From Actinomadura hallensis (GTDB lineage Bacteria > Actinomycetota > Actinomycetes > Streptosporangiales > Streptosporangiaceae), in assembly GCF_006716765.1 (NCBI RefSeq), contig NZ_VFPO01000001.1, positions 1,116,001-1,180,000 of the forward strand: a DNA stretch of 64,000 bases. The letters run 5' to 3'. Below, piece after piece: positions 19,481 to 29,300 of this stretch. Numbering within the stretch: position 1 is the stretch's first letter; each line of letters starts with the position of its first letter. Made by a program: the position numbers and the translations under genes. A model generated the notes under the pieces. The model had not been told where the DNA came from. It did no database searches and saw only the letters and a list, made by a program, of their open reading frames with translations.

Positions 19481-19568
19481 GCCGCTGCCCGTGGGGACAC
19501 CTGCATCACGACGTGGTCAAGAATTACGTCCTACGAAGATAGAGTAATGATGCCGGACGTTCCAGCCC

Positions 19569-19634
19569 GTGTCGTGTGACACAGTGATCGCTCTTTTCGG
19601 TATGCCGTTATTGATGTATCGACGTAACCGATAC
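19569..19634. promoter_or_regulatory. Two operator-like dyads between fxsT and the candidate precursor
   Basis: GTGTC-GTGT-GACAC (19569-19582) and GTATCG-ACGTAAC-CGATAC (19616-19634) are perfect inverted repeats in the 282-base divergent region. This region is clearly less GC-rich than the genes around it. They are plausible regulator sites shared by the two directions. Confidence 0.4.
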
Positions 19635-19762
19635 CGACGGTCGTTGTTGGGTCTATGGTGAGCGGTCGATCCTTGAGAGGATGGTGGCGTCACCTTGCCG
19701 CAGTGGAACCGCAGACGGACAGAGGCAAAGGGCTCCCGACCGTCGGCGCAGAGGAGAGTTAG

Positions 19763-19963
19763 ATGCATCAGGACGCCTCCCATCCTCGGACTTCCTTCGT
19801 CTTCACCAGTGACACGCTTTCGTCCGCCTCCGCCTCTGGTGAGGGACCCGGCCTTGCGCGGGTGAGGATCGAATTGGCCAGGCCGGGCAGGATCGGCGCG
19901 GAGTTCGACAATCGGTCGAGCCGACCCCTGGCGCCGAGGCCGGACGCGAGCCGGCGCTTGTGA
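19763..19963 (+). CDS. Candidate radical-SAM precursor peptide with an FDN motif
   Basis: The 66-residue frame starts at ATG 19763 with a strong GAGGAGAG RBS six bases upstream and ends 12 bases before a GC-rich palindrome. It begins MHQDASHPRTSFVFTSD. Its C-terminal part contains GAEFDNRSS, followed by a Pro/Arg-rich tail. Phe-Asp-Asn fits the aromatic-X-Asn/Asp/Ser pattern of three-residue cyclophane substrates. It also matches ASFDNNL in the FxsA-like peptide at 31752. The gene lies 2.8 kb from the fxsB at 15690 and upstream of a STAND ATPase and an MFS exporter. Coding status rests on the RBS and context; the substrate role is an inference. Confidence 0.5.
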   Translation: MHQDASHPRTSFVFTSDTLSSASASGEGPGLARVRIELARPGRIGAEFDNRSSRPLAPRPDASRRL

Positions 19964-19974
19964 TCGGCTAGCGG

Positions 19975-19990
19975 AGGCCGCCGGCGGCCT
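19975..19990. terminator. GC-rich palindrome after the candidate precursor
   Basis: AGGCCGCC-GGCGGCCT is a 16-base perfect palindrome 12 bases after the stop at 19963. Further downstream, ATTCCCA (20072-20078) and TGGGAAT (20091-20097) form another dyad just before the STAND gene, which may be an operator. Confidence 0.35.
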
Positions 19991-20127
19991 GGCCGCCGGT
20001 TCGGCGGGCGGATCGTTTCGGATCGTCCCCGTGGGGAAGCGGCGATGAGTTAGTCTCTTGGGACCTGGGGCATTCCCAGTCCCATGCCGATGGGAATCTC
20101 CAGCGGAGAACCGCTCATGGGGACGGA

Positions 20128-21786
20128 ATGATGACAGCGCAGTCTCCTCTCGGCTCACGAGGTCCCCATGTGGGTGCGTGCCCGTTCGTTGAAGCAGAAC
20201 GGGAGATGTTCCACGGAAGAGGCCGGGAGACTCGCGAGGTCGCCGAAGCCTGGAAACGAAACCGGCTCGTGGTGCTCCATGGGAGCGCCGGTGTCGGCAA
20301 GACTTCGCTGTTGCATGCGGGCGTCGTTCCCCTGCTGAGGGGAGAGGGCGCCCACGTACTTCCGGTGGCCGACCTGGCGCACCGGTCGTCGTTCCCAGTG
20401 GCGGCACTGGCCGAGCACGATCCCTTCAGGCTCGCCGTACTGGCCGCTTGGCACACCCCTGTGCCGCCGGTCCATGTCTCCGAGGTGCCCGTAGGGACCT
20501 TCCTGCGCCGAGACCCCCGCATGGACAGGTTCGGCAATGCGCTGCCGATACTCGGGGCCATCGACGGCGCGGAGATGCTCCTGCGCGAGTCGAAACGCAA
20601 CGAACGGCATCGTCAGAACTTCCTTGCCGAGCTGGCTCAGGCCATGCGGGAGATACCCGGTCTGCACCTCCTGCTCGTCGTCCGGGACGACATGCTCCCC
20701 GAGACGATGGACGTCGCCGATGGGCTGAGCCCAGCCGAGCCCACCGCCTACTCGCTCGGTCCCCTGGCTCCTGAGGCGGCTGGCGAAGTACTCAAGTCGC
20801 TTCCTTGCCTCCCGACCATGCCGCGGGGTGGGATCACGGCCGGTGCGTTGGTCGACGAGCTCAGGACGGTGCGGCTGCAGCACGGTGTGCAGCGAACCTC
20901 GCACGTCCACCCCGTCCTGTTACAACTGGTTCATCGGCACTTCTCGCAGCGACTGTCCGAAGATGCCGAGATCGTTCCCGAACGTCTGCGCGCCGAGGTC
21001 GACTCGGCGCTGAAGGATTTCTGCGCGCAGAGTCTCTCCACGATCGCCGCCGACCACAGCTTCCCGGCGAGCACACTGTTCCCCTGGTTCCGTTCCGCTT
21101 TCGGCGGACCGCAGGGGCGTGCGGGCGTCTCCGTTCACTCATGTGAGGACGTTCCCCGAGCCGTGCTCCATGCTCTGGAAAACTCGCATCTCATTCGTGC
21201 CCGCACGAGGGACGGAAGCCTGTACTACGAGGTGCTGCACCCCAGACTCGCCGAACCGATCACGCAACTCGGGGATCGCGCCGTTCCCATCCACAGGCCC
21301 GGGCCGCCGACGCGACTGTGTCAGGCGCACCGGGCACTGGCCGACGGCGACGCCGAACTCGCGCGCCGCCACGCGGAGGCGGCCATCCGGGCCTGCGGCG
21401 AAGGTGATCTCAGGACCAAGGCGAACGCCGCATCCTTCCTCGGCGACATCGCCTACGAGCGCGGTGACACCGATGCGGCCGTGGCGCGCTACCGGGAGGC
21501 CGCAGCGATCTTCGAGGCCGTTCCGGACAACGCAGCAGTCGGCTGGCTCCTGGCCGGAATCGGTCGAGTCCTCCTGGAGCACGATCCCGGGCAGGCGGTG
21601 CGGCAACTCCGGGCCGCTGCCGGCAGGCTCCCTCATGAGCTGTCCATCCAGACCGCTCTCGGACGTGCGCTTCTGGAAACCGGACGAACCCACGCCGCCC
21701 GTGCCGTCTTCGAGGACGTCCTCGGGCGTGACAGCAAGAACCGCGAGGCACTCCACGCAAAGAGAGCCATGTCCGGCATCGGGTGA
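20128..21786 (+). CDS. STAND-type ATPase with C-terminal TPR region
   Basis: The 552-residue protein opens with [20 protein letters not shown], the entry motif of nSTAND1-like NTPases. Walker [10 protein letters not shown] (52-60) follows. The Walker B position reads [13 protein letters not shown], with a single acid and weaker than usual, and VVRDDMLPE is the sensor-like segment. After a winged-helix region ([20 protein letters not shown]), residues from about 390 form about four TPR-like helical repeats. Such proteins act as ligand-triggered switches in signalling and conflict systems. No effector domain is fused. ATG 20128 is used; an ATG one codon later is equally possible. Confidence 0.82.
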   Translation: MMTAQSPLGSRGPHVGACPFVEAEREMFHGRGRETREVAEAWKRNRLVVLHGSAGVGKTSLLHAGVVPLLRGEGAHVLPVADLAHRSSFPVAALAEHDPFRLAVLAAWHTPVPPVHVSEVPVGTFLRRDPRMDRFGNALPILGAIDGAEMLLRESKRNERHRQNFLAELAQAMREIPGLHLLLVVRDDMLPETMDVADGLSPAEPTAYSLGPLAPEAAGEVLKSLPCLPTMPRGGITAGALVDELRTVRLQHGVQRTSHVHPVLLQLVHRHFSQRLSEDAEIVPERLRAEVDSALKDFCAQSLSTIAADHSFPASTLFPWFRSAFGGPQGRAGVSVHSCEDVPRAVLHALENSHLIRARTRDGSLYYEVLHPRLAEPITQLGDRAVPIHRPGPPTRLCQAHRALADGDAELARRHAEAAIRACGEGDLRTKANAASFLGDIAYERGDTDAAVARYREAAAIFEAVPDNAAVGWLLAGIGRVLLEHDPGQAVRQLRAAAGRLPHELSIQTALGRALLETGRTHAARAVFEDVLGRDSKNREALHAKRAMSGIG

Positions 21787-21882
21787 ACGCCACTATCGGC
21801 CGATTGCGTAGTCCTCTGTAGGGGCCGATCTCATGAACGAGTGAACGAGGCGCCGATACCGTGTGCCATGCCCTGTGATAAC

Positions 21883-21888
21883 TATAAT
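21883..21888 (+). promoter_or_regulatory. Consensus -10 box in AT-rich intergenic DNA
   Basis: A perfect TATAAT stands in an AT-rich stretch (21865-21960) between the STAND and MFS genes, with no good -35. Downstream, GGGG-CATTT-TCCCC (near 22015-22030) forms a small hairpin right before the first possible MFS start, perhaps a leader structure. Confidence 0.35.
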
Positions 21889-22078
21889 ATTGCAAAGTCC
21901 CAAGGCAGGTTTCTGGCTTGGTTGCTTAAGGAAAACATGGGTGCTCCTTAGCGGTGATGAAACTCCTCCTCGGATACATCCCACTGAGGGAGCTGAGATA
22001 GCTGCATGTCTGTTTTGGGGCATTTTCCCCTAGATGGGGTTTGGTGTCTACTTGAGGCCCGAATGGGTGCGGAGCGAT

Positions 22079-23668
22079 GTGAATGGTAGGGGACGTCAGG
22101 AATCGACGTCTCCCGTTCCGTCGATCCCCGCCAGCAGACGGCCAGGGGCCCTGACGGGGAGACACTTTCCTCGCATTACGAAGCGGCGTCGGGATTTCGC
22201 CATCTTCTCCGGCGCGTCGGCTATATCGCAAACCGGATCGATGAGCGTGGCGGCTGCCGGGCCCCTTCTCGCTCTCGCCATCACGGGATCTCCGATCGCC
22301 GCGGGACTGGTGACCGCCGCCAGTGTGCTTCCCGCGCTTCTCCTTCAGTTGCCGGCGGGAGCGCTGGTCGACCGAGTGGATCGGCGTAAGGTGATGTGGG
22401 CGAGCCAACTGGTTCGCACGGCTTCGGCGATCGGCGCCTTCTCGTGCCTGGCCCTCTCGTGCGATTCGGTGATCGTTCTGATCGTCGCCGCGCTGGTCGA
22501 CGGCTCCTGCTCGGTGTTCTACGAAGTGGCGGAGATCGCCACGGTTCCTGACCTGGTCTCGAAGAAGTCGCTCAACCTGGCGATCGGCAGCAACGAGGCG
22601 AAACTCAACGCCTCGATGCTTTTCGGCCGTCCGTTAGGGGGCGCACTGCTCGCCGTCGCGCCGATGATTCCCTGGCTCGTGGCGGCCGGTACCTCGTTTC
22701 TATCGCTACTCGCCTTGCTGCTGCTGAGGCGTCCAAAACTCGGGGGCGTGTCCGAAAAGAGCAAGGCCGGCGTTCGGGCGGCCGAGTCGGCCGGGCGTAT
22801 CCCCGTCGTCCCCGCCCGGCCCGGGACGGGAGCCGCAGGCGAGGCCGCCGACCTGCCGCTGCGCGGCGTGCTCGCGCTGCTGATGCGCGACTCCTTCTCA
22901 CGAGCAGTGCTGACGGCCTGCGTTCTGGCGAATTTCCTCTTCCAGGTGATCGTGCTCCTCCAGATTCTGCTGGCCGAACAAGAGGGGCTTCCCAGCTACC
23001 TGGTCGGGCTTCTGCTCGCCTGTTCTGGACTGGGAGGGATCGTCGGTGCCGTTGGATCTCCCTTGCTCCTCCGCAGGTCATTTTCAGTGTCGGTGAGTTT
23101 CTGTGCGTTGGCCTGGGTCCTGCTCGCTTGGATAATAGCCGCCACCAACGACCCCGTCATCGGATTGGTCATGTGGGGCCTGTGCAGCGTTATCGGCGCG
23201 CACATCAATGTGACGTTCCGTGCCCACCAGGCGAATGCATATCCCAGTGAGTTGCTGGGCAGGGTTACGGGTATCACCCGATTTCTGAGCGTCGGGGCGG
23301 TCGGACTCGGGGCGCTCAGCGGTGGCTGGATCATTCATTTCATGGGCACGCAGGGTACCTCGGTTCTCATCGGCGTGGCTTTCTCTTGCATCGCGCTCTT
23401 CCTGCTGGGGGTGCTGCATTTCGCCACCGTGCGAAGCGCTCTTCATGCACTTGCGGTGATCGTGATCGCCTTGGTCGTGACGGCCGCCCTGCGCTTCGTG
23501 GCTGCACTGAGCGATGTCGTCGGTGCCGGCAGGAAGATCTGGAGCAGTGCTCGGGACACCGCGGTTCCGGCGTCGGGCACGCGGAGCGCGAACGCCGATC
23601 CGGTCGCCGATCCGGAAATCTGGCACGAACCTGCCGTCCGGGGCTCGGCCCCGGTGGGGAACGGCTGA
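22079..23668 (+). CDS. MFS transporter, probable exporter
   Basis: The product is about 529 residues with roughly 12 hydrophobic helices starting at FAIFSGASAISQTGSMSVAA. The loop between helices 2 and 3 reads GALVDRVDRRKVMW, the classic MFS motif A. A long cytoplasmic loop (about residues 220-265) splits the halves and a polar tail follows the last helix. The layout resembles MFS_3 exporters of siderophores, antibiotics and peptides. GTG 22079 has a GGAG RBS; an ATG at 22034 would add 15 residues but lacks one. Codon use is visibly less GC-biased than in flanking genes, suggesting transfer. Its place in module A suggests export of the modified peptide. Confidence 0.85.
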   Translation: MNGRGRQESTSPVPSIPASRRPGALTGRHFPRITKRRRDFAIFSGASAISQTGSMSVAAAGPLLALAITGSPIAAGLVTAASVLPALLLQLPAGALVDRVDRRKVMWASQLVRTASAIGAFSCLALSCDSVIVLIVAALVDGSCSVFYEVAEIATVPDLVSKKSLNLAIGSNEAKLNASMLFGRPLGGALLAVAPMIPWLVAAGTSFLSLLALLLLRRPKLGGVSEKSKAGVRAAESAGRIPVVPARPGTGAAGEAADLPLRGVLALLMRDSFSRAVLTACVLANFLFQVIVLLQILLAEQEGLPSYLVGLLLACSGLGGIVGAVGSPLLLRRSFSVSVSFCALAWVLLAWIIAATNDPVIGLVMWGLCSVIGAHINVTFRAHQANAYPSELLGRVTGITRFLSVGAVGLGALSGGWIIHFMGTQGTSVLIGVAFSCIALFLLGVLHFATVRSALHALAVIVIALVVTAALRFVAALSDVVGAGRKIWSSARDTAVPASGTRSANADPVADPEIWHEPAVRGSAPVGNG

Positions 23669-23840
23669 CGGCGGCGAAGACGTCCCGAAGTCCTGTCCGG
23701 CATCGTCCGGAATGTGTCTTAAGACGCTGTTATCGACGGCCCTGTACGTCATAGTGTGGCGGTTAGTTCACGGGCGCCCACGCAGTGTCGGCGGGCAGGC
23801 GGACCTCGTCATGCGTGGGCGGGGGCGGAGGCACGGGGTT

Positions 23841-25313
23841 GTGAGCACGTCGCTGAATGTCGAGGATCAGCATCGGCTCGTCGAGGCGATCCTGCGCATC
23901 GACGCGATGAGCGTCCGGCGGGAGCGCGCGGTCCATCTGGCGGCGCTCGAACGCGACCTCGGGCACCGTCTGCACTACGCCCAGCACAACCGGGAGATGC
24001 TGGACGTGTGGGCGCTGGTCGACGCGCTCCTCAACTACCCGGGAGCCGCGCAGGCCCTTGTCCGCATCCTGCAGACCTTCTACCCGAACAGCCTGTCAGT
24101 GCGGGCCCTCGACGAACTGGTCAGCGAGCTGCTGCCCGAGCCGTGGCTCGACCAGGCCGACCGGCGCGAGCTGCACGAGCTGATCACGTGGCTGGAGCGG
24201 GTCGATCCCGGGCTGACGCATCTCGGCAGGTTCCCGATGCTCTACCGGCGGGCGGTCGGGCCCGCCTGGCCGGCGCTGGACCGGGAGATCCGCAGCATGC
24301 ACGACGTGGTCGCTCTCCTGGAGGAGATGCCGGCCGGGCCGGAGGGAACGCCCCCGCTGCTGGTCTTCGTCAGCGATCTGGCGGAGGAGGCGGGTCACCC
24401 GACGGCTCCGGCCCTGCGCGACTGGGTGCGCCGCCAGGCGGAGACGCAGGGGCTGGACAGGGCGCTCTTCGAGCGCCGGTTCGCTCCGATCGAAGCGCGT
24501 AGAGAACCGGAGCCCTCCGAGAACTACCTGATCATCGAGTGCGCTCCCGACGCGCTGGAGGAGGACCGCTACCTGGTGACCGCGTGGCTCCAGGTGGGCC
24601 GCGAACCCGGCAGCACCCTGCAGTGCGGTGACGAGGCGCTGCCGCTCAGCCGGATCCCCGAACTGCTGGAGTGGCTCCTCACCTCGGACAGTTCCGTCGT
24701 CGGCAGGCGCAACCCGGACCTCACCATCGAGTTCATCCTGCCCCGTCCCTTGCTGGACCACCCGTTCGAGCAGGAGATGGTCAGCATCGCCGGGGTCGAG
24801 TACCGCATCGGCATCCGGTACCCGGTCGTCGTGCGGAGCCTCGACAGGATGCGCCTGGCGGCCGTCCACCCAGACTGGCGGCACAAGTGGGAGTGGCTGT
24901 CCGGCCACTCCGTCGACGCCCCCGTGTGCCTGGTGACCCGGCGCGGCGAGTACGGCAAAGAGGAACTGCTCTCCCATTTGTCGGAGTCGTCCAAGGCCGT
25001 TCTCGCCCTGGCCTTCCCGCCGTGGGGCGGCGCGAATGACGAGACGGACGAGCACTGGGTCGGGCTGGTCGCCGGCATCCCCGTCGTCGCCTGGTGCCGG
25101 GACGGGCGCGACCCCGCCCAGTTCGCCAGGGAGGTGAAGGGCCTTCTGTCAGACGACCTGATGGACCTGCCGCGCAGGGCGCTGGAACTGCGGCGGCAGG
25201 CGCTGAAGGGCGAGGGCGCCGGGGCCGGCCACCTCGGCCTGCATCTGACCCTCCTGTTCGACGATGCCGACCGCATCCCCGAGCCGTACGTGCGGCTCCG
25301 ACCCCCCGCATAG
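23841..25313 (+). CDS. VMAP protein: effector-associated domain plus VMAP-C (module B)
   Basis: The 490-residue protein starts at GTG 23841, chosen because the conserved domain starts just after it. Residues about 5-95 (DQHRLVEAILRIDAM, then MLDVWALVDALLNYPGAAQA and SLSVRALDELV) form a helical effector-associated domain. It resembles the C-terminus of the cyclase-like protein at 32288. A helical middle region leads to a VMAP-C-like domain (about 225-490) ending HLTLLFDDADRIPEPYV. VMAP is the linker of vWA-MoxR-VMAP ternary conflict systems, joining the sensor pair to EAD-tagged effectors. The next two genes encode the MoxR and vWA-like partners. Confidence 0.8.
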   Translation: MSTSLNVEDQHRLVEAILRIDAMSVRRERAVHLAALERDLGHRLHYAQHNREMLDVWALVDALLNYPGAAQALVRILQTFYPNSLSVRALDELVSELLPEPWLDQADRRELHELITWLERVDPGLTHLGRFPMLYRRAVGPAWPALDREIRSMHDVVALLEEMPAGPEGTPPLLVFVSDLAEEAGHPTAPALRDWVRRQAETQGLDRALFERRFAPIEARREPEPSENYLIIECAPDALEEDRYLVTAWLQVGREPGSTLQCGDEALPLSRIPELLEWLLTSDSSVVGRRNPDLTIEFILPRPLLDHPFEQEMVSIAGVEYRIGIRYPVVVRSLDRMRLAAVHPDWRHKWEWLSGHSVDAPVCLVTRRGEYGKEELLSHLSESSKAVLALAFPPWGGANDETDEHWVGLVAGIPVVAWCRDGRDPAQFAREVKGLLSDDLMDLPRRALELRRQALKGEGAGAGHLGLHLTLLFDDADRIPEPYVRLRPPA

Positions 25314-25335
25314 GACCGTACTTCGGAAGGCGTCC

Positions 25336-26358
25336 ATGACGACACGACCTGAGACCGGCGGCCTCGACGGAGACTGGCGCATCTACCGGGGCGACGGTCG
25401 GCCGCACGACCGGGTGCGGCGGCTGCCGCCGCCCCCTCCGTGGCGCCGCTTCAGCCCCGAGGCCGGGGCCGACGGCCGCCGGGAGCGGGACCTGCAGCAG
25501 GCGATCTCCTACCGGCCGGACGAATCGGTGATCGACCGGGTGAACGCCGCGATACTGCTGCGGCGTCCGCTGCTGGTGACGGGCAAGCCGGGGTCCGGGA
25601 AGTCGACCCTCGCGCACAACGTCGCCTACGAGCTGGGGCTCGGCTCGGTCCTGTACTGGCCGATCAGCAGCAACACCACGCTGCAGAGCGGGCTGTACCA
25701 CTACGACGCGATCGGCCGCCTCCACGAGACCAGCCTCCGCGGGGCGGGCGGCCGGGAGGACACCGCCGAACCGCCCGACATCGGCCGCTACATCCGTCTC
25801 GGGCCGCTGGGCACGGCGCTCGTGCCGGGTGACCTGCCGCGCGTCCTGCTCATCGACGAGCTGGACAAGAGCAACATCGACCTGCCGAACGACCTGCTCA
25901 ACGTGTTCGAGGAGGGCAGGTTCACCATCCTGGAGCTGCAGCGGCTCCCGGAGGAGCAGTCGCGGGTCCACGTGATGACCGCGGACGGCGGGGCCAGGGT
26001 GCCGGTCGACCGCGGTGAGGTGCGGTGCGGCAACTTCCCCATCGTGATCATCACCAGCAACGGGGAGCGCGAGTTCCCGCCCGCGTTCCTGCGCCGGTGC
26101 GTCCGGCTGTCGATCGAGCCGCCCGGCCCGGAGCGGCTCGCCGAGATCGTCGAGGCGCATCTCGGGGTGGACGCCAGGGCCGCGAGCGAGGAGCTCATCG
26201 AGGAGTTCCTGGTCCGCAGGTCGGAGGGGGCGCTCGCCACCGACCAGCTGCTCAACGCCGTCTACCTCGCGACGTCCGGGAGCAGGCCGCCCGAGACGAA
26301 GTTCAAGGAGATCCTCGACACCGTCCTCCGCCCGATCGAGCGGCCCGGCGCGGGATGA
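25336..26358 (+). CDS. MoxR-type AAA+ ATPase (module B)
   Basis: The 340-residue AAA+ ATPase has Walker A GKPGSGKST (83-91), Walker B VLLIDELDK, and VIITSNGEREFPPAFLRRC as sensor 1 and arginine-finger region. MoxR ATPases remodel vWA partners. The N-terminal segment before the P-loop is Pro/Arg-rich. ATG 25336 has a GGAAGG RBS, 22 bases after the VMAP stop. Its stop overlaps the next start (ATGA), so VMAP, MoxR and the vWA-like gene form one operon. Confidence 0.92.
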   Translation: MTTRPETGGLDGDWRIYRGDGRPHDRVRRLPPPPPWRRFSPEAGADGRRERDLQQAISYRPDESVIDRVNAAILLRRPLLVTGKPGSGKSTLAHNVAYELGLGSVLYWPISSNTTLQSGLYHYDAIGRLHETSLRGAGGREDTAEPPDIGRYIRLGPLGTALVPGDLPRVLLIDELDKSNIDLPNDLLNVFEEGRFTILELQRLPEEQSRVHVMTADGGARVPVDRGEVRCGNFPIVIITSNGEREFPPAFLRRCVRLSIEPPGPERLAEIVEAHLGVDARAASEELIEEFLVRRSEGALATDQLLNAVYLATSGSRPPETKFKEILDTVLRPIERPGAG

Positions 26359-29300
26359 CCGAGCAGTTCGCCGAGGTGATGCGGGCGCTCAGCCCGGAGC
26401 CCACGGCGGTGGAACTGGCGGACGCGCTGTGGCTCGCCGGCTGGCTCCGGTCCCACGACGGTCCGGCCGGTGAGGCCGCGCCCGGGCCGGAGGAGGCCGG
26501 CGAGAGCGGTCCCGCCGACCCGGCGGCGTCTCCGCCGAGTCCGCACGAGCCGCGGCCCGCGCCGGAGCCGGAGCCCTCGCCGCCGCGGACGGTGGAGGCG
26601 GGCCTCTACGTGGCCGACCAGGAGGTGCCCGCCACGGCCTTCCCCGTCCGGATGCCGGCGATGCCGGCGATACCGCGCTCGCTCGACCTGTCCCGCGCCC
26701 TGCGTCCGCTGCGCGCGAGCGTCCCCTCGCCGACCCGCAGGAACCTCGACGAGGACGCGACCGCGGAACGCATCGCCGAGACCGGCGTGTGCTGGCCCGT
26801 CATGGTGGCCGCCCAGGAACGCCGGCACGACCTGGCGCTGGTCGCGGACGTCGGCCCGTCGATGGTCGTGTGGCGGCAGACGGTCGAGGAGTTCCGGATG
26901 CTGCTGCAGCATCTCGGGGCCTTCCGCGACATGAGGACCTGGTACCTGGACTCGGGGGCCTCCCGGCTGTCCCTGCGCACCGGTTCCGCGTTCGGGCCCG
27001 GCGCCGACCGCGACCCCGACGAACTGGCCGACCCGACGCACCGGCGTCTCGTCCTGGTCGTCAGCGACTGCATCGGGGCGGCGTGGCAGGACGGACGGGC
27101 GGCCGCGCTGCTCGACCGGTGGGGCCGCACGAGCACCGTCGCGATCGCCCAGCCGCTGCCGCAGCGGCTGTGGCGGCGGACCGCGGCGGCCATCGAGCCC
27201 GTCCGCTTCGGCGCCTCCGGTCCGGCGGTCGTCAACGAGCGGCTCGCCGTGACCCGGACGCACCCGCAGCTGCCCGACGACCGTCCCCAGGGCATCCCGA
27301 TCCCGGTGGTCGAGCTCAGCGAACGGTGGCTGCGGTCCTGGGCGGAGATGGTCGCGCGCGGCGGCCGGAACCTCAAGGGCATGGCGCTCTTCACCGGGCG
27401 GCCGGTCGTGTTCCCGCCGCCCGCCGAGACCGGCTCCGAGGACGTCTCGCCGGAGATGCGGGTCAAGCAGTTCCGGGCGTCGTCGTCGCCGGCGGCGTTC
27501 AAGCTCGCCACGTACCTGGCGGCCGCCCCGCTGCGGCTGCCGATCATGCGGCTGGTCCAGCAGGCGATGCTTCCGTCCTCCACGTCCGCCGACCTCGCCG
27601 AAGTCTTCCTCAGCGGAATGCTGCGGACGGTGAGCCGGCCGTCCGACGGCGACGTGGAGGAGATCGTCTACGAGTTCCACGACGGGGTGCGGGAGATCCT
27701 GCTCCAGGGGCTGCGCCGGCGCGAGGTGCTCCAGGTGCTGCGCGCGGTGTGGGGCGTCGTGCGGGACCGCATCGGGTCGTCCATGGACTTCCCCGCGTTC
27801 CTCGCGGCGGTGCAGCGGGGCGAGGCGCAGCTCCCGCCGGATCTTCCGTTCGCGCAGGTGGCGGCCCAGGCGCTGGCCGGGCTCGGCGGCAGGTACCGCG
27901 AGCTGGCGAGGCGGCTGACGTCCGAGGCCCCGCCGGACGCGTCCCCGTATGAAGAGGTGGTGGACGACGACGCCGGGGCGGGGCGCGCCAGCGAAAGCGT
28001 CGGCGCCGACCCGCTGCCTGCGCCGCGCAGCGAGCTTCCTGCCCGCAACCGTGACTTCGTCGGGCGTGACCGGCTGCTCACCGGGGTCCGGGAGGCTCTG
28101 GACGGCGGGATGGCGGCGCTCCTGCCGCACTCCGAGCTGGGCATGGGCGGAGAGGGCAAGTCCAACCTGGCGCTGGAGTACGCCCACCGCCACCTCGATG
28201 ACTACGACCTCGTGTGGTGGATTCCCGCCGAGCAGACGACCTCGGCGCGGGCGGCGCTGGCGCTGCTGGGGCGTCAGCTCGGCCTGCCGGTCAACGACGA
28301 CATCAAGAGCACGGTGGACGGTGTCCTCTGGGCCCTGCGGGCGGGCAGACCCTACGGCCGCTGGCTGCTCATCTACGACAACGCGAAGGACCCCGATCAG
28401 ACCCTCCCGCTGACCCCCCTCGGAGTCGACGGGCCCGGCCTCGGACCCGACCGCCACGTCCTGGTCACCTCGCGCGAACGCGGCTGGGAACGGCACGCGC
28501 CGGTGGTCGAGATCGGCGCCTTCGAGCGGCCGGAGAGCATCGCGCTGCTCCGGCGCCTGGTGCCCCGCCTGTCGGAGACCGAGGCCGATCTGCTGGCCGA
28601 GCGCGTCGGCGACCTTCCCTTGGCGGTGCATCAGGCCGCGGCATGGCACGCGGTCACGGACGGCACCGTCGAGGACTACCTGCGCCTCTTCGACCGGCGG
28701 CTGTCGGAGCGTACCGGGGCGGACTCGTCCGGCGAGGAGCTTCCAAGGCTCCTGGCCGCGGGGGTGAGCCTGAATCTGGACCTGCTCCGGGAGCATGACC
28801 CCGTCGCCTGGGCGCTGCTGGAACTGTGGGCGGTCTTCGATCCCGAGCCGGTCTCCTGCGGGCTGCTCAGCGCCGGTGGAACGGCCGACCTTCCCGACGA
28901 ACTGCGGGAACTGCTGGCCGACGAGACGCGCCTCCGCGATGCCATGCGCGACATCTCGCGCTTCTCCCTTGCGAGATTCGACGAGGAGTCGGGCACTCTT
29001 CAGGTCCATCGGCTGGTCCGGGCGATCCTCAATGACCGGCTCCCCGAGGAGCGTCTGCGGCGGGCGAGAGAGCACGTGCATGCGATTCTCGCCGCAGCCA
29101 CTCCAAGCCAGCAGCCAACGGTGGAGTCGACGTGGGCACGCCGCTCGGAGATCACGCCGCACGTCATCCCGTCCGGTGTGGTCGAGTCGGACGACCCCGA
29201 GATCCGCAGTGTGGGCATCGACCAGGCGATGTTCCTGTACCAGTCGGGAGAGTACGAGGGCGCTCAGCGGCTGGCGGAGATCGCGCTGGGCGTCTGGCTG

